DNA of 64,000 nt from Candidatus Woesearchaeota archaeon (GCA_019322805.1 JAHWIC010000002.1:1-64000); one strand, 5' to 3'; positions 1-8,965 are shown, numbered from the stretch's first letter. Notes: generated by a model not told the origin, from the sequence alone. Made by a program: numbers and translations.

Positions 1-2
1 CA

Positions 3-428
3 GATGAGGTATATGGTAATGCATTTGTCTCAAAAACAGGTGCTGATGTAACAACAACAGTAGCAGCTGGTGAGTCAGTTGTTATCCAGAGAATAAGCGT
101 AGGAGCAACAAAGCTAGCTAGTGAAGTTAGCAATGTAAAAGCACAAAATGCCATCTTAGTAGGTGGTCCATGTGCTAATGCAGCAGCAGCTGATGCTTTG
201 GGTAATCCAGCAGACTGTGCAGCGGGCTTTGAAGAAGGAAAAGGCCTGATCCAGCTTGTTGAGCATGCTAATGGCAATGTTGCAATGATTGTAGCTGGTT
301 ACTCTGCTGACGATACAAGAAATGCATGCACTGTTGTAGCTAACTACAAAGACTATGCATTAAGCGGTGCCAAGATGGAGGTTTCCAAGGTTGGTACTAG
401 CTTGACAGTTGCTTCAGCAACGCAATAA
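3..428 (+). CDS. S-layer protein, C-terminal part (5' end outside window)
   Basis: The reading frame is open from the window edge to TAA at 426-428. The stretch ILVGGPCAN followed by an IVAGYSADDTRNA-type segment and an ALSG motif is typical of the repeat found in archaeal S-layer proteins. The product would be a secreted cell-surface lattice protein. Only about 141 residues are visible, so signal peptide and total length are unknown. Small, Ala/Val/Thr-rich composition fits a surface protein. A T-rich tract follows at once, so it is probably the last gene of its transcript. Confidence 0.7.
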   Translation, partial: DEVYGNAFVSKTGADVTTTVAAGESVVIQRISVGATKLASEVSNVKAQNAILVGGPCANAAAADALGNPADCAAGFEEGKGLIQLVEHANGNVAMIVAGYSADDTRNACTVVANYKDYALSGAKMEVSKVGTSLTVASATQ

Positions 429-440
429 GCCTAAAAGCTT

Positions 441-458
441 ATTTTTTCTTTTTTTTAT
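441..458 (+). terminator. oligo-T terminator after the S-layer gene
   Basis: A run of T residues broken by single A and C bases lies 13 nt after the stop codon. Archaeal RNA polymerase terminates on such U-rich tracts without needing a hairpin. It separates the S-layer gene from the convergent radical SAM gene. Confidence 0.5.
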
Positions 459-472
459 TATATTCCTTAATT

Positions 473-1684
473 CTACACAAGAATTCCAACAAAGATATTG
501 TGTTTTGTTCTAGTGATCTTAAGTTTTACCTGGCCTTGTTCATTGCAGTTTGGAACTGAAATAACCCTGTCGCAAGAAACAGCCAGCTTCTCGTTTTTCA
601 GCCTTCCATCGCATACTATTCTTGCCTTGATTATATCTCCTTTTTCAAAGGGTTTAGGTAGGGGTTTTGTCTTTTTTAGGCCATACCAGCCTTCAAATAT
701 CAGTTTTATGCCATATTCTTTCTCCATCCCTTTGAGCTTCTTATAGAAAGTGTCCATAGGCAAGCCTTTAACAGGATTTCTGCCAAATTTATAAGGTAAA
801 AAGTTCTGGATGCCTATTGGAGGGCAATTCTTACCAGCACCTATTTCTAAGGCAAATTTTGCTAATTTAGGCAGTTCTTCATCATTATATCCTGGAAGGT
901 ATAATGGAGCTATAATTAAATCTGTTTTTTTAGGTGCGTATCTTGCTATTTCAACTAATTTATCTAGATTATAAGCACAACCAGCCATTTTTTCAGCTAT
1001 CTTTTGGTCTAAGGCGTTTAAAGATAGATTAAGCCTTGTCAATCCTGCTTCTGCTAGCTCATCAACAAGCTTTTTAGTCAATAAAGTACCATTTGTATCA
1101 ATAGAAATAGTCTTAATTTGTTTAATTTTGGCTATATCAGCTACCAATTCCACTATTCTGGGGTAAAGTAGGGTCTCTCCTTGAGCGTTTATATGGCCTT
1201 CTAAGCCATTTACAGCCTTAAAATCAGCTAGTTTTTTGAGTTCATTCACTATGTAATCCTTTTCAACGACAAAATCAACCTGCCTCTTAGAGGATAAGCC
1301 TTCATCGACAGAGCAGTATATACAATTTAGATTGCATCCAGTTATAGGCTTTATCTCAATTATAGAGGTATTCCTGTCAATTAATCCAAAATAGTTTGTG
1401 CCTATTAAAGGAATTCCAGAATTTTGATGGATATAGATGCTTTTTCTGCTGTTTATCCTGTTTTTTAGGCTTTTTATATTGTTGAACAGCAAAAAATTGA
1501 ACTTTTTAGAGGCTTTTTTTTCTGAAATATTTTTGAATTCTACTGAATTTTTGTTTATTTTGTAGTCTGCTATTTTCGATAATTCATTTTTTTCTATAAA
1601 AAAATAGAAATTTTTAAGCAGAGTGACTTCTATCTTATTGCCTGCTCCTTTGAATGAGAGATCTTTGAATTGTAATAATGCCAT
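473..1684 (-). CDS. radical SAM protein of the COG2100 type
   Basis: The 403-residue protein carries the radical SAM cluster motif C117-x3-C121-x2-C124 (GCNLNCIYCS). The sequence after it (GHINAQGETLLYP, then SIDTNGTLL) fits the SAM-binding barrel. The last 60 residues look like a small beta-barrel (TRAM-like) domain, suggesting an RNA substrate. The overall plan matches the uncharacterised archaeal COG2100 family; the reaction is unknown. It is divergent from the GINS gene and convergent with the S-layer gene. The ATG at 1684 is the first in frame and lies about 25 nt downstream of an A/T-rich promoter element. Confidence 0.75.
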   Translation of the reverse strand: MALLQFKDLSFKGAGNKIEVTLLKNFYFFIEKNELSKIADYKINKNSVEFKNISEKKASKKFNFLLFNNIKSLKNRINSRKSIYIHQNSGIPLIGTNYFGLIDRNTSIIEIKPITGCNLNCIYCSVDEGLSSKRQVDFVVEKDYIVNELKKLADFKAVNGLEGHINAQGETLLYPRIVELVADIAKIKQIKTISIDTNGTLLTKKLVDELAEAGLTRLNLSLNALDQKIAEKMAGCAYNLDKLVEIARYAPKKTDLIIAPLYLPGYNDEELPKLAKFALEIGAGKNCPPIGIQNFLPYKFGRNPVKGLPMDTFYKKLKGMEKEYGIKLIFEGWYGLKKTKPLPKPFEKGDIIKARIVCDGRLKNEKLAVSCDRVISVPNCNEQGQVKLKITRTKHNIFVGILV

Positions 1685-1704
1685 ATAGAAACGTAAATAA
1701 ACTA

Positions 1705-1741
1705 CTCTTATAAATATTTACATAAAAGTTTAAATAAAGCA
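1705..1741. promoter_or_regulatory. divergent promoter region, radical SAM / GINS
   Basis: TTTAAATA near 1729-1737 lies about 22 nt before the GINS ATG at 1756, the spacing of an archaeal TATA box on a nearly leaderless transcript. TATAAATATTTA near 1709-1720 sits at matching distance for the minus-strand gene starting at 1684. Confidence 0.55.
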
Positions 1742-1755
1742 CAAAAATACTCTTT

Positions 1756-2430
1756 ATGGGGGAAATGGAAAATAACAAAGAAGTTAACATAACCTATGAA
1801 ACCCTTTTTGAGATGTTAAGAAGGGAAAAGGATAAAGAAGAACTGCAAAAACTAAGTAATAGTTTCTTTAGTGATGTTATAACCTACCTAGAAGATAAGA
1901 AAAAAACATTCAGTGATGTAACGCTCGAGTCATTCAGAGATAAAAAAAAGCTTGAGGAAGAATTTGAGAATATCAGAAAAATATTGAAAGACCTCTATGA
2001 AAGACGTGAGAAAAAGATTGTTAATCTGGCCCTTAATATAAGCAGGACAAAGTCAAATTTAATTGACACTTCTGCTTTGTTAAATGAAGAAAAAGAATTA
2101 TTTGACTCATTAATCCGGGCACTTGATAGTGGAAGAGAAAGTATTATTAACAATCTGCTTGAATCCAAGCTACCTAGTTTTGAGAAAGTAAAAAGTGAAC
2201 TAAAAACAGCAGATGAAAAGAATAAGGAAGAGCCATTGAAAGAAGAAATCAAACCAGAAGAAGGAAAAACCACAAAGATGGTAAGGTTTGTAAATGCTGT
2301 TCCTAAGTTTGTAGGCAAAGAGCTTGAAGAGTACGGCCCTTTTGAAGAAGAGGATGTTGCAAGTCTGCCTAAGGAAATAGCTAATGTTCTTATAGAAAAA
2401 GGCAGGGTAGAAGAGATTGAGGAACGATAG
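1756..2430 (+). CDS. GINS complex protein (Gins51-type)
   Basis: The protein is a subunit of the archaeal GINS complex, which joins MCM helicase and the GAN/RecJ-like protein at the replication fork. The 224 residues comprise a charged helical A domain (about 1-130), a Lys/Glu-rich linker and a C-terminal B domain (about 175-224). The B domain reads VPKFVGKELEEYGPFEEEDV then LPKEIANVLIEKGR, close to the Gins51/Sld5 signature. A-before-B order indicates the Gins51 class. The start at 1756 is supported by TATA spacing; ATG at 1765 is an alternative. It is followed by a convergent gene with only 4 nt between them. Confidence 0.85.
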   Translation: MGEMENNKEVNITYETLFEMLRREKDKEELQKLSNSFFSDVITYLEDKKKTFSDVTLESFRDKKKLEEEFENIRKILKDLYERREKKIVNLALNISRTKSNLIDTSALLNEEKELFDSLIRALDSGRESIINNLLESKLPSFEKVKSELKTADEKNKEEPLKEEIKPEEGKTTKMVRFVNAVPKFVGKELEEYGPFEEEDVASLPKEIANVLIEKGRVEEIEER

Positions 2431-2434
2431 AAGC

Positions 2435-4390
2435 CTATTTGGCTTTGTTACTAGAATAAATTTCTTCTAACTGTTCTTTTGCTTTGGTATAATTAGGATA
2501 TATCTCTATGGCATTTTTATATTCTTCGATAGCTAAATCTACGTGGCCTTGTTCCTGGTAAGATAGCCCTAAATTATAATGAGCTTGCGCATAATTTGGG
2601 TCTAATTTTATGGCTTTTTCGTATTCTAGAATTGCATAAGAAAATTTACCCAAATAGGCATAGGCGATACCTAAGTTGTTATGAGCCTCAGCGAGTTCTG
2701 GGTTGATTTTTATGGCTTTTTTGTATTCTTCGATAGCCAGGTTTATTTTCCCTTTACTGTGGTAAGCAATACCTAAATTATTATGAGCATTAGCATGATT
2801 TGGGTTAATTGCTATGGCATTTTTATATTCTTCGATAGCTAGGTTTATATCTCCATTCTTGCGATAGGCATTACCAAGGTTATAATGTGCAGGAGTAAAA
2901 TTTTGGTTTATTGCTAAAGCCTTCTTGTATTCTTCGATAGCTAGGTAAATTTTTCCTTGGTCATAGTAAGCCACGCCAAGATTATAATGAGCTTCAAAAA
3001 ACCTAGGATTTATTTCTACAGCTCTTTTATATTCCTTAATAGCCAAATCTATTTTCCCAAAGTCATCGTAAATGAGGCCTAGATTGTTATGGGATGATAT
3101 GCTTTCTGGAGAGGTTTCCACTGTTCTTAACCATAATGTTAGTTCGTCTTTCCAATCATTATTCCTAGCGATAGTTAATGCAGAATAAGTTGTTATCATA
3201 AAGATAGAGAGTGCAATCGATGCTATTTTTGTATATCTTGTAATTTGTTTATTATGTCTCAGATGGTAGAGGGAATAAATGATAGAAGAAAAAAGCAAAC
3301 AAAAGCCAAAAGAAGGTATGTAAAGATACTTCTCTGCCAGTAGCATATACTGTGGGATTATATGTGAAACAGGAGCCAAGCCAATAAAAAACCAACCCAT
3401 GCAAAATGAAACCAAGGGATATTCCTTAAAGCACTTTACTGCAACAATCAATAAGGCAGCTATTACTGCTATTGAAAATAGTATGTCAAAATTAAAGAGC
3501 GACTGTGCAAATAACGTCTCGTCTGAGATGTATACCCTAAAAGCAGATATACCTTTTGATATTGTATGGTCAACACTTAATTTTACTGGAAATATTGCCA
3601 ATAAGATATATTTTACGAAAACCTTAGTCATGATAAGCATTGTTATATAGAAGCTGCCAGCGAGATAGCTTCCCCTTGGAGTAGTGTGTAGGATGAATAC
3701 CCTTATGAGTAGATAGAACATCAAGATTATAAAGTAAGGAGAGTGTATCTTTAATTTTTCTGTTATGTTTTTTCTCTCAATTTTTCTGAAACAAATATCA
3801 TATAAGACTATCAGCAAAGGAAGTGTTAGTGTGAGCTCGTAAGTAAAAAAGGCTAGTATCGCAAATGTTATTGAAGCTATATTTGCTTTAAAATTGTCCT
3901 TAGTGGACTGAGCCCTTAGGTATAAGTAAAAGGAAGCTAGAAAAAATATTATTCCAATGGTATCAAAGCTGGCAGTCATAAAAGTGACTGCTTCGACATG
4001 TATTGGATGAATGCCAAATATAAGTGCAGACATAAAGGCAATGATGTTTTTCTTTGTGATGTCTGCAACAACAAAATAAACTAGTATTGTACAGATTAAA
4101 TGAACTAGGATTGACTGAAAATGGTATCCTGCCCTATTTAGACCCCATAGTTTGTAGCTTAATGCATAGAATAAGCCCCTTAGGGGTCTATAGACACCTT
4201 CATGTCTGGATGGTACGGCTCCCTTAAGCAAGAGGGGTATGTTTTTCAAACTTTTTGTTTCTTCCCAGTTTACAATAAAATCTTCATCATCCCACACAAA
4301 TTGGTTCTGGAAGATGTTTATGTAAACTAGAGAAGTAAGAGTTATAATTATAAGTAAATGTAAGTGAGTTGTTTTAAGCGATATTTTCAT
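2435..4390 (-). CDS. TMTC-like multi-spanning glycosyltransferase with TPR repeats
   Basis: The first 420 residues hold about 11 hydrophobic segments, and the first extracytoplasmic loop carries an acidic motif (FVWDDEDF, residues 31-38). This is the layout of GT-C fold mannosyltransferases. Residues about 430-640 contain six or seven 34-residue TPR units with the repeating pattern AHYNLGLAYxxxGKxxLAIEEYKKAI. Known relatives (TMTC/DUF1736) transfer mannose from a lipid carrier onto proteins; the same role is inferred here. The TPR units are nearly identical in DNA, so the copy number may vary. A TATA-like tract lies just upstream, near 4405-4420. Confidence 0.75.
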   Translation of the reverse strand: MKISLKTTHLHLLIIITLTSLVYINIFQNQFVWDDEDFIVNWEETKSLKNIPLLLKGAVPSRHEGVYRPLRGLFYALSYKLWGLNRAGYHFQSILVHLICTILVYFVVADITKKNIIAFMSALIFGIHPIHVEAVTFMTASFDTIGIIFFLASFYLYLRAQSTKDNFKANIASITFAILAFFTYELTLTLPLLIVLYDICFRKIERKNITEKLKIHSPYFIILMFYLLIRVFILHTTPRGSYLAGSFYITMLIMTKVFVKYILLAIFPVKLSVDHTISKGISAFRVYISDETLFAQSLFNFDILFSIAVIAALLIVAVKCFKEYPLVSFCMGWFFIGLAPVSHIIPQYMLLAEKYLYIPSFGFCLLFSSIIYSLYHLRHNKQITRYTKIASIALSIFMITTYSALTIARNNDWKDELTLWLRTVETSPESISSHNNLGLIYDDFGKIDLAIKEYKRAVEINPRFFEAHYNLGVAYYDQGKIYLAIEEYKKALAINQNFTPAHYNLGNAYRKNGDINLAIEEYKNAIAINPNHANAHNNLGIAYHSKGKINLAIEEYKKAIKINPELAEAHNNLGIAYAYLGKFSYAILEYEKAIKLDPNYAQAHYNLGLSYQEQGHVDLAIEEYKNAIEIYPNYTKAKEQLEEIYSSNKAK

Positions 4391-4456
4391 TATTTTCTTT
4401 GGTCAGGTTTCTTTATATATAAATTTTAACGTGAATAAGAGGGAATGATGGAAAGG

Positions 4457-4466
4457 TTTTTAAATA
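4457..4466 (+). promoter_or_regulatory. TATA box of the eL42 operon
   Basis: TTTTTAAATA is centred 25 nt before the ATG at 4487. This fixes 4487 as the start of a leaderless message and rules out the longer frame beginning at 4445, which would start upstream of the promoter. Confidence 0.65.
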
Positions 4467-4486
4467 GTCTACTGTTTCTGGACAAC

Positions 4487-4795
4487 ATGAAATTACCAAA
4501 AACAAAGAAGAGATACTGCCCTTACTGCAAGAAACATACAGAGCATAAGGTTGCACAAACAAAGAAGAGAAATCCTCGTAGTATGACCTACGGCTCAAAG
4601 ATCAGGGCAAGGCTGAGGGGCAAAGCAAGAGGCAAAGGCAATAGAGGAAGATATTCAAAGCCAGCTATAAGCAAGTTTAAGATGACTGGGAAAAAAACGA
4701 GTAAAAAGGCTGATTTAAGGTTTACCTGCAATGTATGCAAAAAGACCTGGGTTCAAAGCAAAGGATTTAGAGCTAAAAAGGTAGAATTCAAATGA
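4487..4795 (+). CDS. rpl44e: large ribosomal subunit protein eL42 (L44e)
   Basis: This small basic ribosomal protein of about 102 residues begins MKLPKTKKRYCPYCKKHTEHK. Two CxxC pairs (CPYC near the start and CNVC near the C-terminus) form its zinc site, and the middle is the Gly/Arg/Lys-rich segment (RARLRGKARGKGNRGRYSKP) seen in L44e. It is the first gene of the classical archaeal cluster eL42-eS27-aIF2a-Nop10-PAC2. It overlaps the next gene by 4 nt (ATGA), implying translational coupling. Confidence 0.95.
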   Translation: MKLPKTKKRYCPYCKKHTEHKVAQTKKRNPRSMTYGSKIRARLRGKARGKGNRGRYSKPAISKFKMTGKKTSKKADLRFTCNVCKKTWVQSKGFRAKKVEFK

Positions 4796-4974
4796 AAGTA
4801 AGAGAATCCACAAGCAAGTTCATAAAAGTAAGGTGCCCAAAGTGCAAAAATGAGCAGATAATATTTGGGAAATCAAGCACAAATGTCAGCTGCTTGGTTT
4901 GCGGTAAAGTGCTTGCTGAGCCAACTGGAGGCAAAAGCAAGGTAAAGGCAAGGATTTTAGAAGTTCTGGAATAA
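4792..4974 (+). CDS. rps27e: small ribosomal subunit protein eS27
   Basis: The 60-residue zinc-ribbon ribosomal protein has CPKC and CLVC pairs (FIKVRCPKCKNEQIIFG ... VSCLVCGKVLAEPTGGK). Length and sequence match archaeal S27e. It starts inside the eL42 stop codon and is followed after 8 nt by aIF2-alpha. Confidence 0.95.
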   Translation: MKVRESTSKFIKVRCPKCKNEQIIFGKSSTNVSCLVCGKVLAEPTGGKSKVKARILEVLE

Positions 4975-4982
4975 GTCAAAAA

Positions 4983-5759
4983 ATGCTGTTGAAAAAGAAA
5001 GAGTTTCCTGAAGAAGATGAGATTGTAATGTGCACAGTCACTAAGATACATTTCCATTCTGTTTTTGTTAATCTGGATGAATATGGTAGAACAGGGCTTA
5101 TCCATATCTCTGAGGTTTCTCCAGGAAGAATAAGAAACATAAGAGATTATGTTGTGGAAGGAAAGAAGGTAGTCTGCAAGGTTTTAAGGATTGATGAAGA
5201 AAAAGGGCACATTGATTTATCGTTGAGGAGGGTTAGTGAAGGCCAGAAAAGAAAAAAGGCAAATGAGATTAAACAAGAACAAAAGGCTGAGAAGATAATT
5301 GAGTTTGTTGCTAAAAACCTAAAGATTAATCCAGTACAGCTTTATAATCAACTATCCGAGAAGATTCTAAAAAAGTATCCCAGTATTTACCCTGCATTTG
5401 AAGAAAGTGTCAAGAATAATAAGCTTTTGAAGGAGCTGGACATTGCTGATAAGATAGCAAAACCATTAACCGAATCTATAAAACAAAGGATTAAGGAGGC
5501 AGAGGTGCAGATTGGAGGAGAGCTTACTCTTATTAGTTACGCTTCTAATGGCATTGAAATTATCAAAGAAGCATTAAAAAAAGCATCTGATGTCGACAAA
5601 AGCATAAGTATAAGCTATGAAGGCGGCGGAAAATACAAGATAATGGTTAAGGCCCCTGATTACAAAAAGGCTGAGAAGATGCTCGATGCTGCTACTAAGA
5701 ATGCTCTAAAGTTTGTAAACAAACATGACAGCGAAGGAAGCTTTGTCAGGGCAGAATGA
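4983..5759 (+). CDS. eif2a: translation initiation factor aIF2, alpha subunit
   Basis: This is the alpha subunit of the heterotrimeric factor that brings initiator Met-tRNA to the small subunit. An S1 RNA-binding domain occupies about residues 10-85 (VMCTVTKIHFHSVFVNLDEYGRTGLIHISEVSPGRIRNIRDYV). A helical domain follows, then the alpha-beta C-terminal domain. The length of 258 residues is normal for the family. Its stop overlaps the Nop10 start (ATGA). Its client, initiator tRNA, is encoded at 49595-49724 with two introns. Confidence 0.95.
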   Translation: MLLKKKEFPEEDEIVMCTVTKIHFHSVFVNLDEYGRTGLIHISEVSPGRIRNIRDYVVEGKKVVCKVLRIDEEKGHIDLSLRRVSEGQKRKKANEIKQEQKAEKIIEFVAKNLKINPVQLYNQLSEKILKKYPSIYPAFEESVKNNKLLKELDIADKIAKPLTESIKQRIKEAEVQIGGELTLISYASNGIEIIKEALKKASDVDKSISISYEGGGKYKIMVKAPDYKKAEKMLDAATKNALKFVNKHDSEGSFVRAE

Positions 5760-5932
5760 GACATATATTAAAGTGCATTGACTGCAAGACCTACACTATG
5801 AGGAAGAAATGTCCCAGCTGTGATAAAGGAACTGTATCATCAAAGCCGGCAAAGTTCAGCCCAAAAGATCCTTATGGTGATTATAGAAGAAAGGCAAAGA
5901 AGGAATCGCTAATAAAAGAGGGGTTATTATGA
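5756..5932 (+). CDS. nop10: H/ACA RNP protein Nop10
   Basis: A 58-residue frame starts at the ATGA overlapping the aIF2-alpha stop. It begins MRHILKCIDCKTYTMRKKCP and has cysteines at 7, 10, 19 and 22, forming the zinc site, followed by the conserved PAKFSPKDPYGDYRRK segment. Nop10 is a core protein of the pseudouridylation RNP with Cbf5, Gar1 and L7Ae. Its operon position between aIF2-alpha and PAC2 is the standard archaeal arrangement. It ends in an ATGA overlap with the next gene. Confidence 0.93.
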   Translation: MRHILKCIDCKTYTMRKKCPSCDKGTVSSKPAKFSPKDPYGDYRRKAKKESLIKEGLL

Positions 5933-6723
5933 GCACGTGGAAGTTTGAGCAGGTTGGGACTAAACCAAAATTAAGGAATCCAATTCTTGTAGAGGGGTTG
6001 CCAGGCATTGGAAATGTTGGCAAGGTTGCTGTTGACTTTTTAATAGACGAGCTAAAGGCAAAGAAGATTTATGATATCAGTTCATATACATTTCCCCATT
6101 CTGTTTTTGTTAACGAAAAAAACCTTGTTGAGCTGCCTAAGATAGAGGTGTTTTACAAAAAGTTTGGAAATAAAAAGAATGACATATTATTCCTTGCAGG
6201 AGACATACAGCCTATTGATGAAGTAAGCTCATATGAGTTCTCTGACAAGATGCTTGACTTGCTTGAGAAATTCGGCGGGAAAGAGGTTATAACCCTCGGA
6301 GGAATTGGCTTATCTGATGTGCCTAAGCAGCCAAAGCTGTTTTGTACAGGGAATTCTAAACAGATAATTGAAAAATATAAGAATGGAGCTAATGAGAAGC
6401 TTTACGGTGTTGTTGGCCCTATTGTAGGCGTTACTGGATTGTTGGTAGGCATGGCTTCAAAAAGGAAGATGAATGCAATTGCATTCCTGGCTGAAACTTA
6501 TGGCCATCCGATGTATCTGGGCATAAAAGGAGCAAGAGAGATACTTAAGATACTTAATAAGAACCTTAATCTTAAAATTAATATCAAAAAGCTCGACGAG
6601 GAAATCAAGGAAGTTGAGACAGAGATTGTTAAAAGAAGCGGTGAGCTGGCAAAGGTTGCCAAGCAGACTGCATTGAAGAAACTGCAGAGTAAAATCGGGA
6701 AGGAAACGAGTTATATTGGATAA
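5929..6723 (+). CDS. PAC2-family protein (proteasome assembly chaperone-like)
   Basis: The 264-residue protein has the PAC2-family N-terminal motif LVEGLPGIGNVGKVAVDFLIDE and the later VGPIVGVTGLLVGMASKR. Archaeal homologues (COG2047) are related to eukaryotic proteasome assembly chaperone 2; their own function is poorly known. The C-terminal 50 residues form a charged helix. Last gene of the ribosomal/aIF2/Nop10 operon, coupled by ATGA. Its TAA stop coincides exactly with the left end of the first copy of the dispersed multi-hairpin element. Confidence 0.85.
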   Translation: MSTWKFEQVGTKPKLRNPILVEGLPGIGNVGKVAVDFLIDELKAKKIYDISSYTFPHSVFVNEKNLVELPKIEVFYKKFGNKKNDILFLAGDIQPIDEVSSYEFSDKMLDLLEKFGGKEVITLGGIGLSDVPKQPKLFCTGNSKQIIEKYKNGANEKLYGVVGPIVGVTGLLVGMASKRKMNAIAFLAETYGHPMYLGIKGAREILKILNKNLNLKINIKKLDEEIKEVETEIVKRSGELAKVAKQTALKKLQSKIGKETSYIG

Positions 6724-6983
6724 TCAATTTTAAAAGATATCATTATCAAAAATATCAATAGAAAGAAAATAATTCTGAGTTTTGCTTTCTTCCTTTGTTT
6801 AAAGCAAAACTCGTCTTATTCTATTTCTTAAAGAACCAGAATAAGATGAAAATTCCCTTATCCTAGTTGTGAAAGGAATTTTCGGAATTAATTGTTATTA
6901 AATGATGATTTAATGTTGATAAAAAGAAACAAGCGCACAACTAGTTGTGATTCCTGAAAGTGCGCCCAATGATTATTAATATC
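6721..6983 (+). repeat. dispersed multi-hairpin element, copy A
   Basis: This fills most of the 336-nt gap before enolase. It starts at the PAC2 stop with TAATCAATTTTAAAA. Hairpin 1 pairs 6777-6788 with 6801-6812 (GAGTTTTGCTTT / AAAGCAAAACTC). Hairpin 2 pairs 6848-6856 with 6875-6883 (GAAAATTCC / GGAATTTTC). A third pairs GCGCAC at 6933-6938 with GTGCGC at 6960-6965. Related copies lie at 31337, 43057 and, inverted, 49590. Relative to copies B and C, one hairpin-1 pair is G-C instead of T-A, so both strands changed together. It may be an RNA or a small mobile element. Confidence 0.7.
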
Positions 6984-7010
6984 GATGAAAACAACTGCAA
7001 AATAACAAAA

Positions 7011-7056
7011 TTTATATAAACCCTAAATCTAAAAATCCCTTATAAAAGAGGTTGAT
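7011..7056 (+). promoter_or_regulatory. enolase promoter and ribosome site
   Basis: The TATA box TTTATATAAA lies at 7011-7020 and a ribosome site GAGGTTGAT at 7048-7056, four bases before the ATG at 7060. Unlike the leaderless genes nearby, this message has a short leader. Confidence 0.65.
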
Positions 7057-7059
7057 ACT

Positions 7060-8337
7060 ATGGACTATACTATCAAAAAGATAAAGGCAAGAGAGATACT
7101 TGATTCCAGAGGGAATCCTACTGTTGAGGCTGATATTCTTACAACATTTGGGATTGCCAGAGCTGCTGTTCCATCCGGTGCATCAACTGGTGTTCATGAG
7201 GCTCTTGAGCTTCGTGACGGCGGCAAAAGGTTTGGCGGGAAGGGTGTTCTTAAGGCTGTCGATAATGTGAATAAGGTTATTGCGAAGAAATTAGTTGGGG
7301 CTGATTGCAGAGAGCAGGAAAAAATAGACAAAATAATGCTGGAGCTCGACGGTACTGATAATAAATCAGGGCTTGGAGCAAATGCAATCCTTGCTGTTTC
7401 GATGGCTTGCTGCAAAGCTGGCGCTGTACTGCAGGATATTCCTTTGTATCAATGGCTCAAGGAGTTGAGCAAAAACAAGAAATATGTCATGCCTGTGCCT
7501 TGCATGAATGTTATTAATGGAGGTGTTCATGCTGGAAACAAGCTTGATGTGCAGGAATTCATGCTTTTTCCAGTAGGGGCAAAGTCGTTCAGCCAAGCGC
7601 TGCAGTTTGGAGCTGAGGTGTATCATACACTAAAATCAACTATAAAAAAGAAGTACGGCATTAACGCTGTTAATGTTGGGGATGAAGGTGGATTTGCGCC
7701 GCCAGTAGCTAAGATTGACGAGCCCATGGGGCTGCTTCTTGACGCTATTGACCGCGCAGGCCATAAAGGAAAAGTAGAGATCGGGATTGACGCTGCTGCC
7801 TCAGAATTTTTCAAAAATGGAAAGTATTTTCTTGAAGGAAAAAAGCTTTCTACTGCCCAATTAGCCTCAAGATATGAAGAACTTGTGAAGAAATATCCCT
7901 TAGTTAGTATTGAGGACCCTTTTTGTGAAGAGGATTTTGAAGATTTCGCATTATTGAATAAGAAGATCGGAAAAAAGGTGCAGATTGTTGGGGATGATCT
8001 GCTTGTTACCAACCCAAAGCGTGTTAAAAAAGCTATAGGAAATAAGGCATGCAATGCGCTTCTTCTAAAGGTTAACCAGATCGGAAGCATTACAGAAGCA
8101 ATAGAAGCTGCAAGGCTTGCTCAAAGTGATGGCTGGGGTGTTATGGTAAGCCATCGCAGCGGAGAAACAGAGGACAGCTTTATTGCGGACCTTGTTGTTG
8201 GCTTGGGAACAGGTGAGATTAAGTCAGGAGCTCCTTGCAGGAGTGAGAGGCTTGCTAAATACAACCAATTATTGAGAATAGAAGAGGAACTTGGAAACCA
8301 AGCAAAGTATGCTGGAAAAAACTTCAGAAAACCATGA
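7060..8337 (+). CDS. eno: enolase (phosphopyruvate hydratase)
   Basis: The enzyme interconverts 2-phosphoglycerate and phosphoenolpyruvate. The 425-residue frame has the substrate loop SGASTGVHEALELRDG near residues 39-54, the metal ligands in GIDAAASEF, SIEDPFCEED and GDDLLVTN, the catalytic lysine in LLKVNQIGS and the SHRSGETED motif. Length is normal. It overlaps phosphoglycerate mutase by 4 nt, so two consecutive steps of lower glycolysis are translated together. Confidence 0.97.
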   Translation: MDYTIKKIKAREILDSRGNPTVEADILTTFGIARAAVPSGASTGVHEALELRDGGKRFGGKGVLKAVDNVNKVIAKKLVGADCREQEKIDKIMLELDGTDNKSGLGANAILAVSMACCKAGAVLQDIPLYQWLKELSKNKKYVMPVPCMNVINGGVHAGNKLDVQEFMLFPVGAKSFSQALQFGAEVYHTLKSTIKKKYGINAVNVGDEGGFAPPVAKIDEPMGLLLDAIDRAGHKGKVEIGIDAAASEFFKNGKYFLEGKKLSTAQLASRYEELVKKYPLVSIEDPFCEEDFEDFALLNKKIGKKVQIVGDDLLVTNPKRVKKAIGNKACNALLLKVNQIGSITEAIEAARLAQSDGWGVMVSHRSGETEDSFIADLVVGLGTGEIKSGAPCRSERLAKYNQLLRIEEELGNQAKYAGKNFRKP

Positions 8338-8909
8338 AACTGCATATCTATATCTTCAGGCACGGAGAAACCTACTGGAATAAAAATAAGATATTCTGCG
8401 GCTGGAGAGATTCAAAACTTACGCCTAACGGCGTTAAACAGGCCAGAGCTCTTGCAAAGCGATTAAAGGGTAAAAAATTTCAAGCAGCTTATTACACCCG
8501 GCTCACAAGATCTAAACAGACCTTAAAAGAGGTTCTTAAATATCATCCAGAATGCAAAAAGCTAATCAAAGATGACAGAATCATTGAAAGACGCTATGGA
8601 AGACTGCAGGGCAAAAAGCATGCTACAATTATCAGGAAAGTAGGGAAAAAACAGTATGATATATGGCATAGAAGCTATGCTGTCCCTCCACCAGGCGGCG
8701 AGAGTGTAAAGATGGTTGAAAAAAGGGTCTATCCATTTGTTAAAGACCTGATCAAGATGATGAAGAAAGAAAAGGTAAATGTAGCTGTATCTGCCCATAA
8801 CAACTCAATGAGGCCTTTCAGGAAATATTTTGAGAAGCTAACAGTCAAGCAGATGATGAAGCTTGAGAACCCCTGGGATAATTATTTTGAGTATACTATA
8901 GAAGTATAA
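8334..8909 (+). CDS. histidine-phosphatase-superfamily phosphoglycerate mutase
   Basis: The 191-residue protein has the phosphohistidine motif RHGE at residues 9-12 (FRHGETYWNKNKIFCGWRDS), followed by LTPNGVKQARALAKRL and a second catalytic histidine in AVSAHNNSMRPF. The CGWRDSKLT segment resembles cofactor-dependent phosphoglycerate mutases, and coupling to enolase supports that role. It is shorter than the bacterial enzyme (about 230-250), so another phosphatase activity is possible. Confidence 0.8.
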   Translation: MKLHIYIFRHGETYWNKNKIFCGWRDSKLTPNGVKQARALAKRLKGKKFQAAYYTRLTRSKQTLKEVLKYHPECKKLIKDDRIIERRYGRLQGKKHATIIRKVGKKQYDIWHRSYAVPPPGGESVKMVEKRVYPFVKDLIKMMKKEKVNVAVSAHNNSMRPFRKYFEKLTVKQMMKLENPWDNYFEYTIEV

Positions 8910-8965
8910 AAAATAACAAAATCTTTATATATCATATATCCAAAGTTTCTTTTGGGTGGTTTTAC

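Noticed and set aside
2435..3100. The tandem 102-nt repeats as a non-coding repeat array
   Set aside because: They are in frame and encode TPR units of the TMTC-like protein, which explains the periodicity.
7194..8363. Antisense frames over enolase and other genes
   Set aside because: They arise from codon bias of the real gene on the other strand and show no start signals.
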